Shown: positions 31,678 through 40,689 of the stretch, piece after piece
Position numbering within the stretch: the stretch's first letter is position 1
How the letters are laid out: the number at the start of each line of letters is the position of its first letter
NCBI RefSeq assembly: GCF_009659535.1
Contig: NZ_VJZZ01000010.1
Span: forward strand, 62,001 to 126,000
Length of the DNA stretch: 64,000 nt
Reading direction: 5' to 3'
Origin: Aggregicoccus sp. 17bor-14
Lineage (GTDB): Bacteria; Myxococcota; Myxococcia; Myxococcales; Myxococcaceae
Position numbers and translations under genes: made by a program
The notes under the pieces: model-generated
Database searches by the model: none
What the model was told of the DNA's origin: nothing
What the model saw: the letters and a program-made list of their open reading frames with translations, nothing else

Positions 31678-32996
31678 CCTCCTCCCTCCTGCTGTCCCTG
31701 TACGCGCTCTCCGCCCTCGCCCAGACGCCGCTGCCCAAGGATCACCCCAAGGTGGAGCAGCCCGCCGCGAACGCGCCGCTGCCCGCGGACCACCCGCCGG
31801 TGGCCAACGGCGGCCGCCCCGCGCCCACCGCCGAGCAGCTGCTGCAGCAGCTGGACGCGACCCTGGGGCTCAAGGAGCGGGAGAAGTCCTTCGAGATCGC
31901 CGCCGCGCTCGGAAAGCTCTACTTCACCAACGGGCGGCCCCAGGACGCGGTGCCCTACTTCGAGCAGGCCGAGGCCAAGGCGAAGGGCGTGCGCGCGCTG
32001 TACCTCGCGCAGGTGAAGCGCCTGGGCAAGCGCCCCGTGCCCAGCGCGGAGGAGGCCCGGTGCGGCTTCGGTCCGGACACGGCCCTCGAGGCGATGGCGA
32101 GCGCGGCCGAGCAGCGCGCGAAGGCGGGCGATGCGCCGGGCGCCGCGGCCTGCGCGCGCGCGGCGCTCGCGCCCGCGCTCGAGGTGGAGGGCATGCGCGC
32201 CAGCGCCCTGGTGCTCGCCGGTGACAGCAAGGCGGCGCTCGCGGCGTACGAGGACGTGCTCGAGGTGGCCCCCACCCACGAGGAGGCCCAGTTCGGCCAC
32301 GCGGCGCTGCTCTACGAGACCCGCGGCGAGGACCTGAAGGCGCTCGAGAGCGCGCGCAAGGGCTTCGAGGCCTTCCTCGCTGCGCACCCGCAGTCGCCGC
32401 GCGCCGCGCTCGCGCGCAAGCTCGGCCAGATGACGCAGCAGACGATCGACGCAGGCGGGCGCAAGAAGTACCTCGCGAGCCGCGCCGAGGACCGCAAGGT
32501 GCGCCTGAGCCAGGTGCTCGCCGAGGCGCCGCCCGCGCAGCCGCCCGCCGCGGGCGCGCCGGGCATGGACGGGGCGCCGCCTCCGGACGCGCCGCCCGCG
32601 CTGACGAAGGAGATGCTGGACGCGGTGAAGAACACCGAGCGCACGCCGGAGCTCGAGGCGGGGCTCGCGAGGCTGGTGGAGGAGGGCGAGGAGCACCTCG
32701 CGCGCGGGCGCTACCAGGAGGCGCTGGGCGCCTACACGCGCGTGATGCCCTTCCAGCCGGACAACGGCCGCGCGCGCGCCGGCATGGCGTGGGCGCTGGT
32801 GGGGCTCAAGCGCCCCATGGCCGAGCGCGTGTGGAGCGTGGCGGTGAGCGGGGACCCGGCGGCGGTGGAGAAGCTGGGCGACACGCTCAAGGCCAAGAAC
32901 GACGCGGCCGGCGCGAAGGCGCTGTGGCAGCGCCTGGACGCGAGCGCCCCGGACTACCCGGGCAAGAAGGGCCTCGAGGCGAAGCTGCGCGAGTAG
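31674..32996 (+). CDS. Tetratricopeptide-repeat protein with signal peptide
   Basis: A 440-residue protein. An N-terminal hydrophobic stretch (SSLLLSLYALSALAQ) looks like a short Sec signal, followed by a Pro-rich linker. Three or four TPR-like helix pairs follow (KSFEIAAALGKLYFTNGRPQ, AALLYETRGEDLKALESARK, HLARGRYQEALGAYTRVMPF, ARAGMAWALVGLKRP) and a Pro/Ala-rich spacer around residues 285-305. TPRs mediate protein-protein contacts; a periplasmic scaffold is likely. The ATG overlaps the folK stop as ATGA, ending the operon that starts at 27003. The partner is unknown. Confidence 0.8.
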   Translation: MTSSLLLSLYALSALAQTPLPKDHPKVEQPAANAPLPADHPPVANGGRPAPTAEQLLQQLDATLGLKEREKSFEIAAALGKLYFTNGRPQDAVPYFEQAEAKAKGVRALYLAQVKRLGKRPVPSAEEARCGFGPDTALEAMASAAEQRAKAGDAPGAAACARAALAPALEVEGMRASALVLAGDSKAALAAYEDVLEVAPTHEEAQFGHAALLYETRGEDLKALESARKGFEAFLAAHPQSPRAALARKLGQMTQQTIDAGGRKKYLASRAEDRKVRLSQVLAEAPPAQPPAAGAPGMDGAPPPDAPPALTKEMLDAVKNTERTPELEAGLARLVEEGEEHLARGRYQEALGAYTRVMPFQPDNGRARAGMAWALVGLKRPMAERVWSVAVSGDPAAVEKLGDTLKAKNDAAGAKALWQRLDASAPDYPGKKGLEAKLRE

Positions 32997-33001
32997 CCGC
33001 G

Positions 33002-34117
33002 CTAGACGAACTTCGCCGCGAGCAGGTCCTGCACGTCGAGCAGGCCCACGGGCTTGCCCTCGGCGTCCACCACCGGCAGCTGGTCCACGCGCGCTTCCCG
33101 CATGCGCGCGGTCGCGGTGAGCACCAGCATCTCCGGCCCGATGAAGCGCGGGTGGCGCGCCATCACCTCGCGCACCGGCACGTCGAAGTCGGTGCGGCCC
33201 TGCTCCACGAGGCGGCGCAGATCACCGTCCGTGAAGATGCCCACCAGGCGCCCGCCGCGGTCCACCACGAGCGCGGCGCCGGGGCGGCCCGGGGTGTTGG
33301 TCATCACCACCACCACCTCGCTGAGCCGCGCGCTCTCCTTCACCACCGGGTTGCTCTTGCCCGAGCGCATCACCTCGAACACGCGCATCACCGAGCGGCC
33401 CAGCTTTCCGCCCGGGTGCAGCAGGGCGTACTCGTCCGGGGTGAACTGGCGGCTCTTGAGCAGCGCCATCGCGAGCGCATCGCCCAGCGCGTGCAGGGCG
33501 GCGGTGGAGGCGGTGGGCACGAGCCCCAGGGGGCAGGCCTCGTCGATGCGGCCGATGTCCAGCACCACGTCGCTGCCGCGCGCGAGCGCGCTCTCCGTGT
33601 CGCCGGTGAGCGCGATGAGGGGCGTGGCGAGGCGGCGGAAGGAGGGGAGGATGCGCACCAGCTCCTCGGTGGCCCCGCTGTTGGACAGCGCGATGATCAC
33701 GTCCCCGCGCGCCACGCGGCCCAGGTCGCCGTGCACGGCCTCGGCCGGGTGCAGGTAGAGCGAGCGGATGCCGGTGGAGGCGAGCGTGCTGGAGAGCTTC
33801 TGGGCGATGAGGCCCGCCTTGCCCATGCCCGTCACCACCACCTGGCCCTCGCAGCCGCGCACCAGGGCGAGCGCACGCAGGAAGGGCTCGCCCAGCCGCC
33901 CCGTGAGCCCGAGGATGGCGCGCGCCTCGGCCTCGAGCACGCCGCGCGCGTAGGCGAGCGTCTCCGCGTCCGTGCTCCGGGCGTCCGTGCTCCCGGCGAT
34001 GGCGGCCGCCTGCTGCCCACCCTTGCGGGAGGCGCGCGGACGCCGGGGCGCCGGGGCCTGCGAAGGGAGGGCGCGAAGGCGGGGCTTGGGGGTTACATCT
34101 TTGGGAGCGCGGGCCAT
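33002..34117 (-). CDS. kdsD: D-arabinose-5-phosphate isomerase (KpsF/GutQ family)
   Basis: A 371-residue enzyme converting ribulose-5-phosphate to arabinose-5-phosphate, the precursor of KDO in lipopolysaccharide. After an unusual basic, Pro/Arg-rich N-terminal extension of about 50 residues comes a SIS domain (VVVTGMGKAGLIAQKLSSTL; ALSNSGATEELVRI; LHPAEAVHGDLG), then two CBS domains (VRVFEVMRSG region; REVMARHPRFI) that may sense CMP-KDO or nucleotides. HPGGKLGR links the two parts. The start is uncertain: ATGs at 34117 and 34171 both lack a strong ribosome site. An internal STDARSTDAE repeat reflects a 15-bp duplication. It is convergent with the TPR gene and divergent from the transaldolase gene. 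Confidence 0.9.
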   Translation of the reverse strand: MARAPKDVTPKPRLRALPSQAPAPRRPRASRKGGQQAAAIAGSTDARSTDAETLAYARGVLEAEARAILGLTGRLGEPFLRALALVRGCEGQVVVTGMGKAGLIAQKLSSTLASTGIRSLYLHPAEAVHGDLGRVARGDVIIALSNSGATEELVRILPSFRRLATPLIALTGDTESALARGSDVVLDIGRIDEACPLGLVPTASTAALHALGDALAMALLKSRQFTPDEYALLHPGGKLGRSVMRVFEVMRSGKSNPVVKESARLSEVVVVMTNTPGRPGAALVVDRGGRLVGIFTDGDLRRLVEQGRTDFDVPVREVMARHPRFIGPEMLVLTATARMREARVDQLPVVDAEGKPVGLLDVQDLLAAKFV

Positions 34118-34274
34118 GGTCTGACCGCGGCTTCTACTCCCGCTGGCCGCCCCCCTGCCAGCTTGACGCATGGGGGGGCATCGACTACGGGCACGCCCGG
34201 ACGCTGGCCGGGCCGGCGCGCCGCGCGCAGCTTTCGTTCTGTTCCGAGTTCCAACCCTCTTCAGGAGCTACCAG

Positions 34275-34934
34275 ATGAAGTTCTTCATCGACACCGCGGA
34301 CGTGGGCGAGATCCGCAAGGCCTACGACATGGGCTGCGTGGACGGCGTCACCACCAACCCCTCGCTCCTGATGAAGGCCAACCGGCCGCTCGAGGAGACC
34401 ATCCGCGAGATCTGCTCCATCGTGGACGGCCCGGTGAGCGCCGAGTGCGTGTCGCTCGAGGCGCCCGCGCTCATCGAGGAGGGCCGCGGCCTCGCCAAGA
34501 TCCACGACAACGTGGTGGTGAAGATCCCCATGGGCGTGGAGGGCATGAAGGCGGTCAAGGCGCTCACCGCCGAGGGCATCAAGACCAACGTCACCCTCTG
34601 CTTCAGCGCGAACCAGGCCCTGCTGTGCGCCAAGGCCGGCGCCACCTACGTGAGCCCCTTCGTGGGCCGCCTGGACGACATCGGCCAGGACGGCATGGAG
34701 CTCATCGCGCAGATCGTCGAGATCTACCGCAACTACGACTTCAGCACCCAGGTGCTCGTCGCCAGCGTGCGCAACCCCATCCACGTGACCAACGCCGCGC
34801 GCCTCGGCGCCGACGTGGCGACCCTGCCCTACAGCGTGATCCAGCAGCTCGCCCAGCACACGCTCACGGACCTCGGCATCAAGAAGTTCCTCGCCGACTG
34901 GGAGAAGGTCCCCAAGGCCGCCGCCAAGAAGTAG
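34275..34934 (+). CDS. fsa: Fructose-6-phosphate aldolase/transaldolase (FSA/TalC family)
   Basis: A 219-residue small transaldolase. The Schiff-base lysine is Lys83 in VVVKIPMG. N-terminal [14 protein letters not shown] and TTNPSLL are diagnostic, as are [19 protein letters not shown] and [14 protein letters not shown]. Members either transfer dihydroxyacetone units (pentose phosphate pathway) or cleave fructose-6-phosphate; sequence alone does not separate these. AGGAG lies 8 nt before the ATG, which is the family-typical start. It is divergent from kdsD, and both act on pentose/hexose phosphates, so joint regulation through the 157-bp gap is possible. Confidence 0.93.
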   Translation: MKFFIDTADVGEIRKAYDMGCVDGVTTNPSLLMKANRPLEETIREICSIVDGPVSAECVSLEAPALIEEGRGLAKIHDNVVVKIPMGVEGMKAVKALTAEGIKTNVTLCFSANQALLCAKAGATYVSPFVGRLDDIGQDGMELIAQIVEIYRNYDFSTQVLVASVRNPIHVTNAARLGADVATLPYSVIQQLAQHTLTDLGIKKFLADWEKVPKAAAKK

Positions 34935-35006
34935 GCGGAGCGCCCCGGGCCCCGGGTCCTTCTGTTGAGATAGGCAAGGAAAACTGCGCGCTTGGGGCGT
35001 TTCTCG

Positions 35007-35036
35007 TTGCCGCCCCCGGCGCCGGATGCCTATTAC
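35007..35036 (+). promoter_or_regulatory. Probable promoter of the etfBA operon
   Basis: TTGCCG (35007-35012), an 18-bp spacer and TATTAC (35031-35036) lie 78 bp upstream of the etfB GTG. It is the best -35/-10 match in the 179-bp gap after the transaldolase gene. Confidence 0.4.
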
Positions 35037-35113
35037 TTCGTCCGCGTTTCGTCGCGGTGCGTCATGCGCCGCACCACCTCAAGTCCAGTCTCCGTTTCGA
35101 GAGAGGAGTCGCC

Positions 35114-35911
35114 GTGAAGATCCTCGTCACCGCCAAGCGCGTGGAAGATCCCGAGTCCAAGATCAAGGTGAAGCCGGATGGCTCGGGCATCGTGCAGGAG
35201 GGGCTGAAGTACAAGATCAACCCCTTCGACGAGATCGCCGTCGAGGAGGGGCTGCGCCTGGCCGCGAAGCACGGCGGTGAGGTGGTGGTGGTCTCCATCG
35301 GGGACAAGGTGGTGCAGGAGCAGCTGCGCCACGCGCTCGCCATGGGCGCGCACCGCGCCGTGTGGGTGAACCACGCGGGCGTGCTGGACCAGATGGCCAT
35401 CGCCGGGCTGCTGCAGAAGGTGGTGGAGAAGGAGAAGCCGGACCTGGTCATCCTCGGCAAGCAGAGCATCGACGACGACCAGAACCAGGTGGGCCAGTAC
35501 CTCGCCGAGTTCATGGGCGCGGGCCAGGCGACCTTCGCCTCCAAGGTGGAGAGCCTGGAGAGCGACGCGGAGAAGAGCAAGGCGCCGGCGCTGCAGGTGG
35601 GCGCGGACGGCAAGAGCGTGCGCGTGGTGCGCGAGGTGGACAACGGGCTGGAGACGCTCGAGTGCGCGCTGCCGGCGGTGGTCACCACCGACCTGCGCCT
35701 GAACCTGCCGCGCTACGCCTCGCTGCCCGGCATCATGAAGGCCAAGAGCAAGCCCATCGAGGAGCTCACCCCCGCCAAGCTCGGCGTGGACGTGACCCCC
35801 GTGGTGCAGGTGCTCAAGCTGCAGAGCCCCCCGCCGCGCAAGGCCGGCATCAAGGTGCCGGACGTGCCCGCGCTGGTGGAGAAGCTGCGCAACGAGGCGA
35901 AGGCGCTCTAA
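35114..35911 (+). CDS. etfB: Electron transfer flavoprotein, beta subunit
   Basis: A 265-residue AMP-binding subunit of ETF, which carries electrons from acyl-CoA dehydrogenases to ETF-quinone oxidoreductase. It shows KILVTAKRVEDPESKIKV, the NPFDEIAVEEGLRL block, LVILGKQSIDDDQNQVGQ (the AMP/recognition region) and LPAVVTTDLRLNLPRYASLP, all typical. The GTG start at 35114 has GAGAGGAG 5 nt upstream. The open frame extends over 2 kb upstream in the same phase, but that is artefact. etfA follows 40 bp later. This pair and the acyl-CoA ligase at 41841 point to fatty-acid oxidation. Confidence 0.95.
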   Translation: MKILVTAKRVEDPESKIKVKPDGSGIVQEGLKYKINPFDEIAVEEGLRLAAKHGGEVVVVSIGDKVVQEQLRHALAMGAHRAVWVNHAGVLDQMAIAGLLQKVVEKEKPDLVILGKQSIDDDQNQVGQYLAEFMGAGQATFASKVESLESDAEKSKAPALQVGADGKSVRVVREVDNGLETLECALPAVVTTDLRLNLPRYASLPGIMKAKSKPIEELTPAKLGVDVTPVVQVLKLQSPPPRKAGIKVPDVPALVEKLRNEAKAL

Positions 35912-35951
35912 CCCTTTCCAAGATCCTTCCAGGACTCCAGGAGCCACTCCC

Positions 35952-36917
35952 ATGCCGATCGTCCTCATCGTCGCCGAGCAGCAGCCGGACGGGCAGCTGC
36001 GCAAGGCCAACCTCCACGCCATCGCCGCGGGCAAGGCGCTCGCCGAGAAGACCGGTGGCGAGCTGCACCTCGCGCTCTTCAGCGCCGACCCGAGCAAGGT
36101 GGTCGACGAGCTCAAGGGCTACGGGGCGAAGGTGGTGCACACCAGCACGAACGCCGCCTTCCAGCACTACACCGCCGAGGCCTACGCCCCCACGCTCGCC
36201 GCGCTCGCGCAGAGCGTGAAGGCAGACTTCGTGGGCATGGCCTCCACCGCCGTGGGCAAGGACCTGCTGCCGCGCGTGGCCGCCCGCCTCAAGGCCGGCA
36301 TGGCCACGGACATCATGGCCTTCGGCGGCTCGGGCGCCGACATCACCTTCACCCGCCCCATGTGGGCCGGCAGCGTGATTGCCGACGTGAAGCTCACCAG
36401 CCCCGTGAAGCTGTTCACCGTGCGCACCAGCGAGTTCCCGGCGGCCGCGGGCGGCGCCGGCGCCTCCGAGGTCAAGACCTTCGACGCGAAGATCGAGGCC
36501 GCGAAGACCAGGTTCGTGGACTTCAAGGAGGTCAAGAGCGCGCGGCCGCAGCTCACCGAGGCCAAGGTGGTGGTCTCCGGTGGCCGCGGCACCAAGGGTG
36601 ACTTCAAGGAGATCGAGGCGCTCGCCGACGAGCTCGGCGCCGCGGTGGGCGCGAGCCGCGCGGTGTGCGACGCGGGCTGGGTGCCCAACGATCTGCAGGT
36701 GGGCCAGACGGGCAAGGTGGTCGCGCCGCAGCTGTACATCGCGGCGGGCATCTCCGGCGCCATCCAGCACCTGGCCGGCATGAAGAGCAGCAAGACCATC
36801 GTGGCCATCAACAAGGACCCCGAGGCGCCCATCTTCCAGGTGGCGGACTACGGCCTGGTGGCGGACCTCTTCAAGGTCCTGCCCGAGCTGCGCGCCGCCA
36901 TCCACGGCAGCAAGTAG
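35952..36917 (+). CDS. etfA: Electron transfer flavoprotein, alpha subunit
   Basis: A 321-residue FAD-binding partner of EtfB. The N-terminal ETF domain covers roughly residues 1-180. The C-terminal FAD domain contains [57 protein letters not shown] and the diagnostic [25 protein letters not shown] lies about 8 nt before the ATG. It is co-transcribed with etfB. A 9-bp perfect inverted repeat with an internal 10-bp palindrome starts 27 bp after the stop. Confidence 0.96.
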   Translation: MPIVLIVAEQQPDGQLRKANLHAIAAGKALAEKTGGELHLALFSADPSKVVDELKGYGAKVVHTSTNAAFQHYTAEAYAPTLAALAQSVKADFVGMASTAVGKDLLPRVAARLKAGMATDIMAFGGSGADITFTRPMWAGSVIADVKLTSPVKLFTVRTSEFPAAAGGAGASEVKTFDAKIEAAKTRFVDFKEVKSARPQLTEAKVVVSGGRGTKGDFKEIEALADELGAAVGASRAVCDAGWVPNDLQVGQTGKVVAPQLYIAAGISGAIQHLAGMKSSKTIVAINKDPEAPIFQVADYGLVADLFKVLPELRAAIHGSK

Positions 36918-36943
36918 TCCGCAGCAGTCCGCAGGAGTCGCAC

Positions 36944-36984
36944 GAGGGCGGCAGAGCTTCCGGAAGGGAGCGCTGGCCGCCCTC
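36944..36984. terminator. Inverted repeat after etfA
   Basis: GAGGGCGGC (36944-36952) and GCCGCCCTC (36976-36984) are exact reverse complements. The loop contains the perfect palindrome CTTCCGGAAG (36957-36966). It may terminate etfBA without a T-run, or serve as an operator for the antiporter gene 46 bp downstream. Confidence 0.4.
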
Positions 36985-37029
36985 GGCGCGTTGTGCGACA
37001 AGCGCCGCTTCCGTCCCCGGAGAGTGCCC

Positions 37030-38136
37030 GTGTCCGCGACCCCCGCCGCCCCTGCCGACCGCATCTTCCTCGCGTTGCTGGTGGTCTCGTTCCCGGCGGC
37101 CGTGACGGCGCACTTCCTGGGCGCCGGCACCTGGACCTTCGTGCTCTGCGCCATCGCCCTGGTGCCGCTCGCGCGCCTGATGGGCGAGGCCACCGAGGCC
37201 ATCAGCCACAAGCTGGGCAGCGGCCTGGGCGGGCTGATGAACGCCTCCTTCGGCAACGCGGCGGAGCTCATCATCGCCATCGCCGCGCTGCGCTCGGGGC
37301 ACCTGGACGTGGTGCGCGCCTCCATCACCGGCGCCATCCTGGGCAACCTGCTGCTGGTGCTCGGCGCGAGCATCTTCGCCGGCGGCCTGCGCTACCCGCG
37401 CCAGACCTTCAACATGACGGCGGCGCTCTCCGGCAGCGCGATGATGTTCCTCGCGCTCACGGCGCTCGCGCTGCCGGACCTGTTCCACGCGTCTCGCGGC
37501 AAGGCGGCCGAGCCCGTGCTCTTCCCCATGTCGGTGGCCATCGCCGTGGTGCTGCTGGTGGTGTACGCGCTCAGCCTCGTGTTCTCGCTGCGCACGCACT
37601 CGCACCTGTACCAGGGCGGGGACGAGGGCGGGGAGCCCGCGGCGGAAGGGGACCTGGAGCTGGAGGAGGCGCCCGCCTGGGGCACGAAGAAGGCGACCGC
37701 CATCCTGCTGCTCTCCACGCTGGGCGTGGTGGTGGTGGCCGAGTTCCTGGTGCACGCGCTGGAGGCGGCCATCGCCACCTTCGGCTTCACCCACACCTTC
37801 GTGGGCGTGATCATCATCGCCACGGTGGGCAACGCCGCCGAGCACTCCACCGCGGTGCTGATGGCGCTCAAGAACAAGATGGACCTGGCGTTCAACATCG
37901 CCTTCGAGTCCTCGAAGCAGATCGCCCTCTTCGTCGCCCCCGTGCTGGTGCTGCTCTCCATCCCCTTCGGCCAGCACCTCACGCTGGAGTTCAGCCACAT
38001 GGAGGTGCTGGGCATCGCCATCGGCGTGGGCGGCGCCACGCTCATCGGGCTGGACGGCGAGAGCAACTGGCTGGAGGGCGCGATGCTCATGGCCGTGTAC
38101 GCGCTGCTCGGCGTCACCTTCTTCTTCATCCCCTGA
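37030..38136 (+). CDS. Ca2+/H+ antiporter, CaCA/CAX family
   Basis: A 368-residue inner membrane cation/proton exchanger with about eleven helices in two inverted halves. The two signature c-repeats are GLMNASFGNAAELIIAIAAL and VIIIATVGNAAEHSTAVLMA, each with the ion-coordinating glutamate. The acidic stretch between halves (DEGGEPAAEGDLELEE) is the central acidic motif seen in CAX proteins. The GTG at 37030 has GGAGAG 6 nt upstream; an ATG 39 bp earlier would add an Arg-rich tail. It exports calcium or other divalent cations using the proton gradient. An EamA transporter gene follows 17 bp later. Confidence 0.92.
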   Translation: MSATPAAPADRIFLALLVVSFPAAVTAHFLGAGTWTFVLCAIALVPLARLMGEATEAISHKLGSGLGGLMNASFGNAAELIIAIAALRSGHLDVVRASITGAILGNLLLVLGASIFAGGLRYPRQTFNMTAALSGSAMMFLALTALALPDLFHASRGKAAEPVLFPMSVAIAVVLLVVYALSLVFSLRTHSHLYQGGDEGGEPAAEGDLELEEAPAWGTKKATAILLLSTLGVVVVAEFLVHALEAAIATFGFTHTFVGVIIIATVGNAAEHSTAVLMALKNKMDLAFNIAFESSKQIALFVAPVLVLLSIPFGQHLTLEFSHMEVLGIAIGVGGATLIGLDGESNWLEGAMLMAVYALLGVTFFFIP

Positions 38137-38153
38137 GCCCGGAGCGCGCCCCC

Positions 38154-39092
38154 GTGTCCCAGCACGCCGTCGAGCACGAGAGGAGGGGCCGCCTGCAGGC
38201 GGACCTCGCGCTCCTGCTCATCACCGCCTTCTGGGGCGTGACCTTCGTGGTGGTGAAGGACGCGCTGGGCCACGCGGACCCCTTCACCTTCCTCGCGTTG
38301 CGCTTCGCCACCGGGGCGCTGCTGCTCTCGCTGCTCGCGGGGCGCCAGGTGCTGCAGCCTCAGGCGCTGCGCGCGGGCGGCCTGCTCGCGGTGTTCCTCT
38401 TCCTCGGCTTCGCGCTGCAGACGGTGGGGCTCACCAGCACCACCGCGAGCCGCAGCGCCTTCATCACCGGCCTGAGCGTGGTGGGCGTGCCCTTCGTGTC
38501 GCTCGTGTTCTTCCGCCGTGTGCCGCGCCTGCCGTCCCTGGTGGGCGTGGTGCTCGCGGTGGCGGGGCTGTGGGCGCTCACCCGGCCGGATGCGGCCGGG
38601 GCGGGTGGGGGCCTCACCCGCGGGGACCTCCTCACCGTGGGCTGCGCCGTGGCCTACGCCTTCCACATCGCGTTCACCGAGAAGCTCGCCCCGAAGCAGG
38701 GGGTGATGGGCATGGTGGCGGTGCAGCTGTGGGGCGTGGCGCTGCTCTCGGCCCTGTGTGTGCCCTTGCAGCCCGGGGGCCCGCGGGTGGAGTGGACGGG
38801 CTCCTTCGTCATGGGCTTCCTCTTCTGCGGCGTCTTCGCGAGCGCCGTGGCCATCAGCGTGCAGACCTGGGGGCAGGCGCGCACCAGCGCGGTGCGCGCG
38901 GCGCTCATCTACTCGCTGGAGCCCGTGTTCGCGGCCGCCTACTCGGTGCTCCTGGGCTACGAGCGGCTCGGGGCGCGCGAGGCCCTGGGCGGCGGGCTGA
39001 TCATGCTCGGCGTCCTGGTCGCCGAGCTGGGGGCCCACCTCCTGGACCGCTTCCGGCCGGGGATGGGGGAGCGTCGGGAGGACGCGGTATAA
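38154..39092 (+). CDS. EamA/DMT-family transporter
   Basis: A 312-residue membrane protein with about ten helices. It shows LLLITAFWGVTFVVVKDALG at helix 1, FLALRFATGALLLSLLAG, LGFALQTVGLTSTTASRSAF (end of the first EamA repeat), then ALIYSLEPVFAAAYSVLLGY before the last helices, the standard second-repeat motif. The GTG at 38154 has GGAG about 10 nt upstream and lies 17 bp after the antiporter stop. Substrate is unknown. The beta-CASP nuclease gene follows 14 bp later, so three genes may share one transcript. Confidence 0.88.
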   Translation: MSQHAVEHERRGRLQADLALLLITAFWGVTFVVVKDALGHADPFTFLALRFATGALLLSLLAGRQVLQPQALRAGGLLAVFLFLGFALQTVGLTSTTASRSAFITGLSVVGVPFVSLVFFRRVPRLPSLVGVVLAVAGLWALTRPDAAGAGGGLTRGDLLTVGCAVAYAFHIAFTEKLAPKQGVMGMVAVQLWGVALLSALCVPLQPGGPRVEWTGSFVMGFLFCGVFASAVAISVQTWGQARTSAVRAALIYSLEPVFAAAYSVLLGYERLGAREALGGGLIMLGVLVAELGAHLLDRFRPGMGERREDAV

Positions 39093-39106
39093 CCCCGGCC
39101 GTCCCC

Positions 39107-40081
39107 ATGAGCGTCGAGCTGAAGCGAACCGGCCTGCACCTGACGGGCACCCCCCTGTCCCTGGATGCAATCCGCAAGACCCCCCTGTCCTTCGTCAGCC
39201 ACGCGCACTCGGATCACATTGCCCGCCACGAGCGCACCATCGCAACGGCGGCCACGCTGCGCCTCATGGCGCACCGGCTCGGCGAGCTGAGCGCGCCCCT
39301 GCCCGCGCCCTACAACCGCCCCTTCGAGCTGGGGCCGCTGGTGCTCGAGCTGCTGCCGGCGGGCCACATCCTGGGCAGCGCGCAGCTGCGCGTGACGCGC
39401 GCGGATGGCCAGCGCATCGTCTTCACCGGCGACCTGAATCTCGTGCCCAGCCTCACCGCGGAGCGCGCGCAGGTGGCCGAGTGCGACACGCTCATCATCG
39501 AGAGCACCTTCGGCCATCCGCGCTACGCCTTCCCGCCGCGCGAGGAGACGCTGGGGCGGGTGGAGGCCTGGGTGCGCGAGCAGCTCGAGCGCGGCGTGAC
39601 GCCGGTGCTGCTCGGCTACGCGCTGGGCAAGAGCCAGGAGGCGATGAAGTTCCTCGCGGGGCGCGGCTTCAAGCTCGCGGCGCACGCCTCCATCTACGAG
39701 GTGGCGGAGCTGTACGCGGAGTTCGGCGTCCCCATCGAGAACCTGCGCAAGTTCAACGGCACCGTGCAGCCGGACGAGGTGGTGTTCTACCCGCCGCACC
39801 TCGCGCGCAAGGGAGGGCTCGCGCCCATCTGGCCGCGCGCGACCGCGGTGCTCACCGGCTGGGCGATGGACCCCGGCTGCGCTCTGCGCTACGGCGCGCA
39901 GGTGGCCTTCCCCCTGAGCGACCACGCGGACTGCCAGAGCCTCGTGAAGTACGCGAAGGAGACCGGGGCCACGGACGTCATCACGCACCACGGCTTCGCC
40001 GAGGAATTGGCCCAGGCGCTCAAGGACGCGGGCGTGGATGCGCGGCCGCTGGGCAAGCCGCAGCAGCTCGCACTGCTGTAG
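39107..40081 (+). CDS. MBL-fold/beta-CASP nuclease-like protein
   Basis: A 324-residue metallo-beta-lactamase-fold protein. The dinuclear zinc motif HAHSDH lies near residue 37-42, with further ligands in GHILGSAQ, FTGDLN and the late PLSDHAD and THHGF. CDTLIIESTFGHP is the beta-CASP EST block. RRG-like GYALGKSQEAM marks the nuclease cap. The fold is shared by ligase-associated DNA exonucleases, CPSF-73-type RNA nucleases and related hydrolases; size and the LVPSL/IESTFG spacing best resemble the exonuclease branch. The DNA ligase and helicase usually next to that branch are absent here. The start ATG at 39107 follows the EamA stop by 14 bp. Confidence 0.85.
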   Translation: MSVELKRTGLHLTGTPLSLDAIRKTPLSFVSHAHSDHIARHERTIATAATLRLMAHRLGELSAPLPAPYNRPFELGPLVLELLPAGHILGSAQLRVTRADGQRIVFTGDLNLVPSLTAERAQVAECDTLIIESTFGHPRYAFPPREETLGRVEAWVREQLERGVTPVLLGYALGKSQEAMKFLAGRGFKLAAHASIYEVAELYAEFGVPIENLRKFNGTVQPDEVVFYPPHLARKGGLAPIWPRATAVLTGWAMDPGCALRYGAQVAFPLSDHADCQSLVKYAKETGATDVITHHGFAEELAQALKDAGVDARPLGKPQQLALL

Positions 40082-40176
40082 CGCCGGGTCGCGGCGACGC
40101 GCCGGTCTCCTCCGCAGAACACGCTCGGCGAAGCGCGGTTGGCCTCCAGGGCATTGTCGAGGATGGTGGGCCGGTC

Positions 40177-40668
40177 ATGTCCCTCTTTTCTCGCAGCGCG
40201 CAGCTCGAGGTGCCGCTCGCTCCAGCAGAGGTGCTCGCGCGCCTCGAGGCGGAGCTGCGCGGCGTGCGCGGGCCGATGCTCGAGAGGACCGGGACCCGGA
40301 TGCCTTCGGGCCAGCGCTGGGTGGGCCACGTGGAGGGCGCCCGCTTCGTCGTGCGGCGCGCGGCCGTGAGCGGGCCGCTCGTGCGCAACCTGCACGCCAT
40401 CACGCGTGGCCAGGTGGAGGCGACTGCCGGAGGCTCGCGACTGTCGCTCCTCCTTCGGCCCGCGTGGCTCGACTCGCCTCCCTGGACGCCCCTGCTGCTG
40501 CTCTCGCTCGGCGGCGTGGGGCTCGCGCTGTGGGACCGCAAGCCCGGGCTGCTCGGCCTCGTGCTGCTGCTCTGGTGCGTGCCGCTCGCGCTCGGTCTGC
40601 TCGCGCGGCCGCTGCTGGGCTGGGAGGAGCGGGAGGTGCTCGAGGACCTGCGGCGCCTGCTGAGCTGA
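40177..40668 (+). CDS. Small membrane protein of unknown function
   Basis: A 163-residue protein. The N-terminal half (about 1-95) is soluble, with an acidic-basic mix and the strand-like segments ARFVVRRAAVSGPLVRN and VEATAGGSRLSLLLRP. Two adjacent hydrophobic helices follow (about 97-140, WTPLLLLSLGGVGLALW and GLLGLVLLLWCVPLALGLLA), and a short acidic tail EEREVLEDLRRLLS. This arrangement is common in small bacterial membrane proteins of no known function. The ATG at 40177 is preceded by GAGGATGGTGGG, a weak ribosome site. It is convergent with the beta-propeller gene. Confidence 0.7.
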   Translation: MSLFSRSAQLEVPLAPAEVLARLEAELRGVRGPMLERTGTRMPSGQRWVGHVEGARFVVRRAAVSGPLVRNLHAITRGQVEATAGGSRLSLLLRPAWLDSPPWTPLLLLSLGGVGLALWDRKPGLLGLVLLLWCVPLALGLLARPLLGWEEREVLEDLRRLLS

Positions 40669-40689
40669 GTCCCTTCCGTCCTGACGGCC

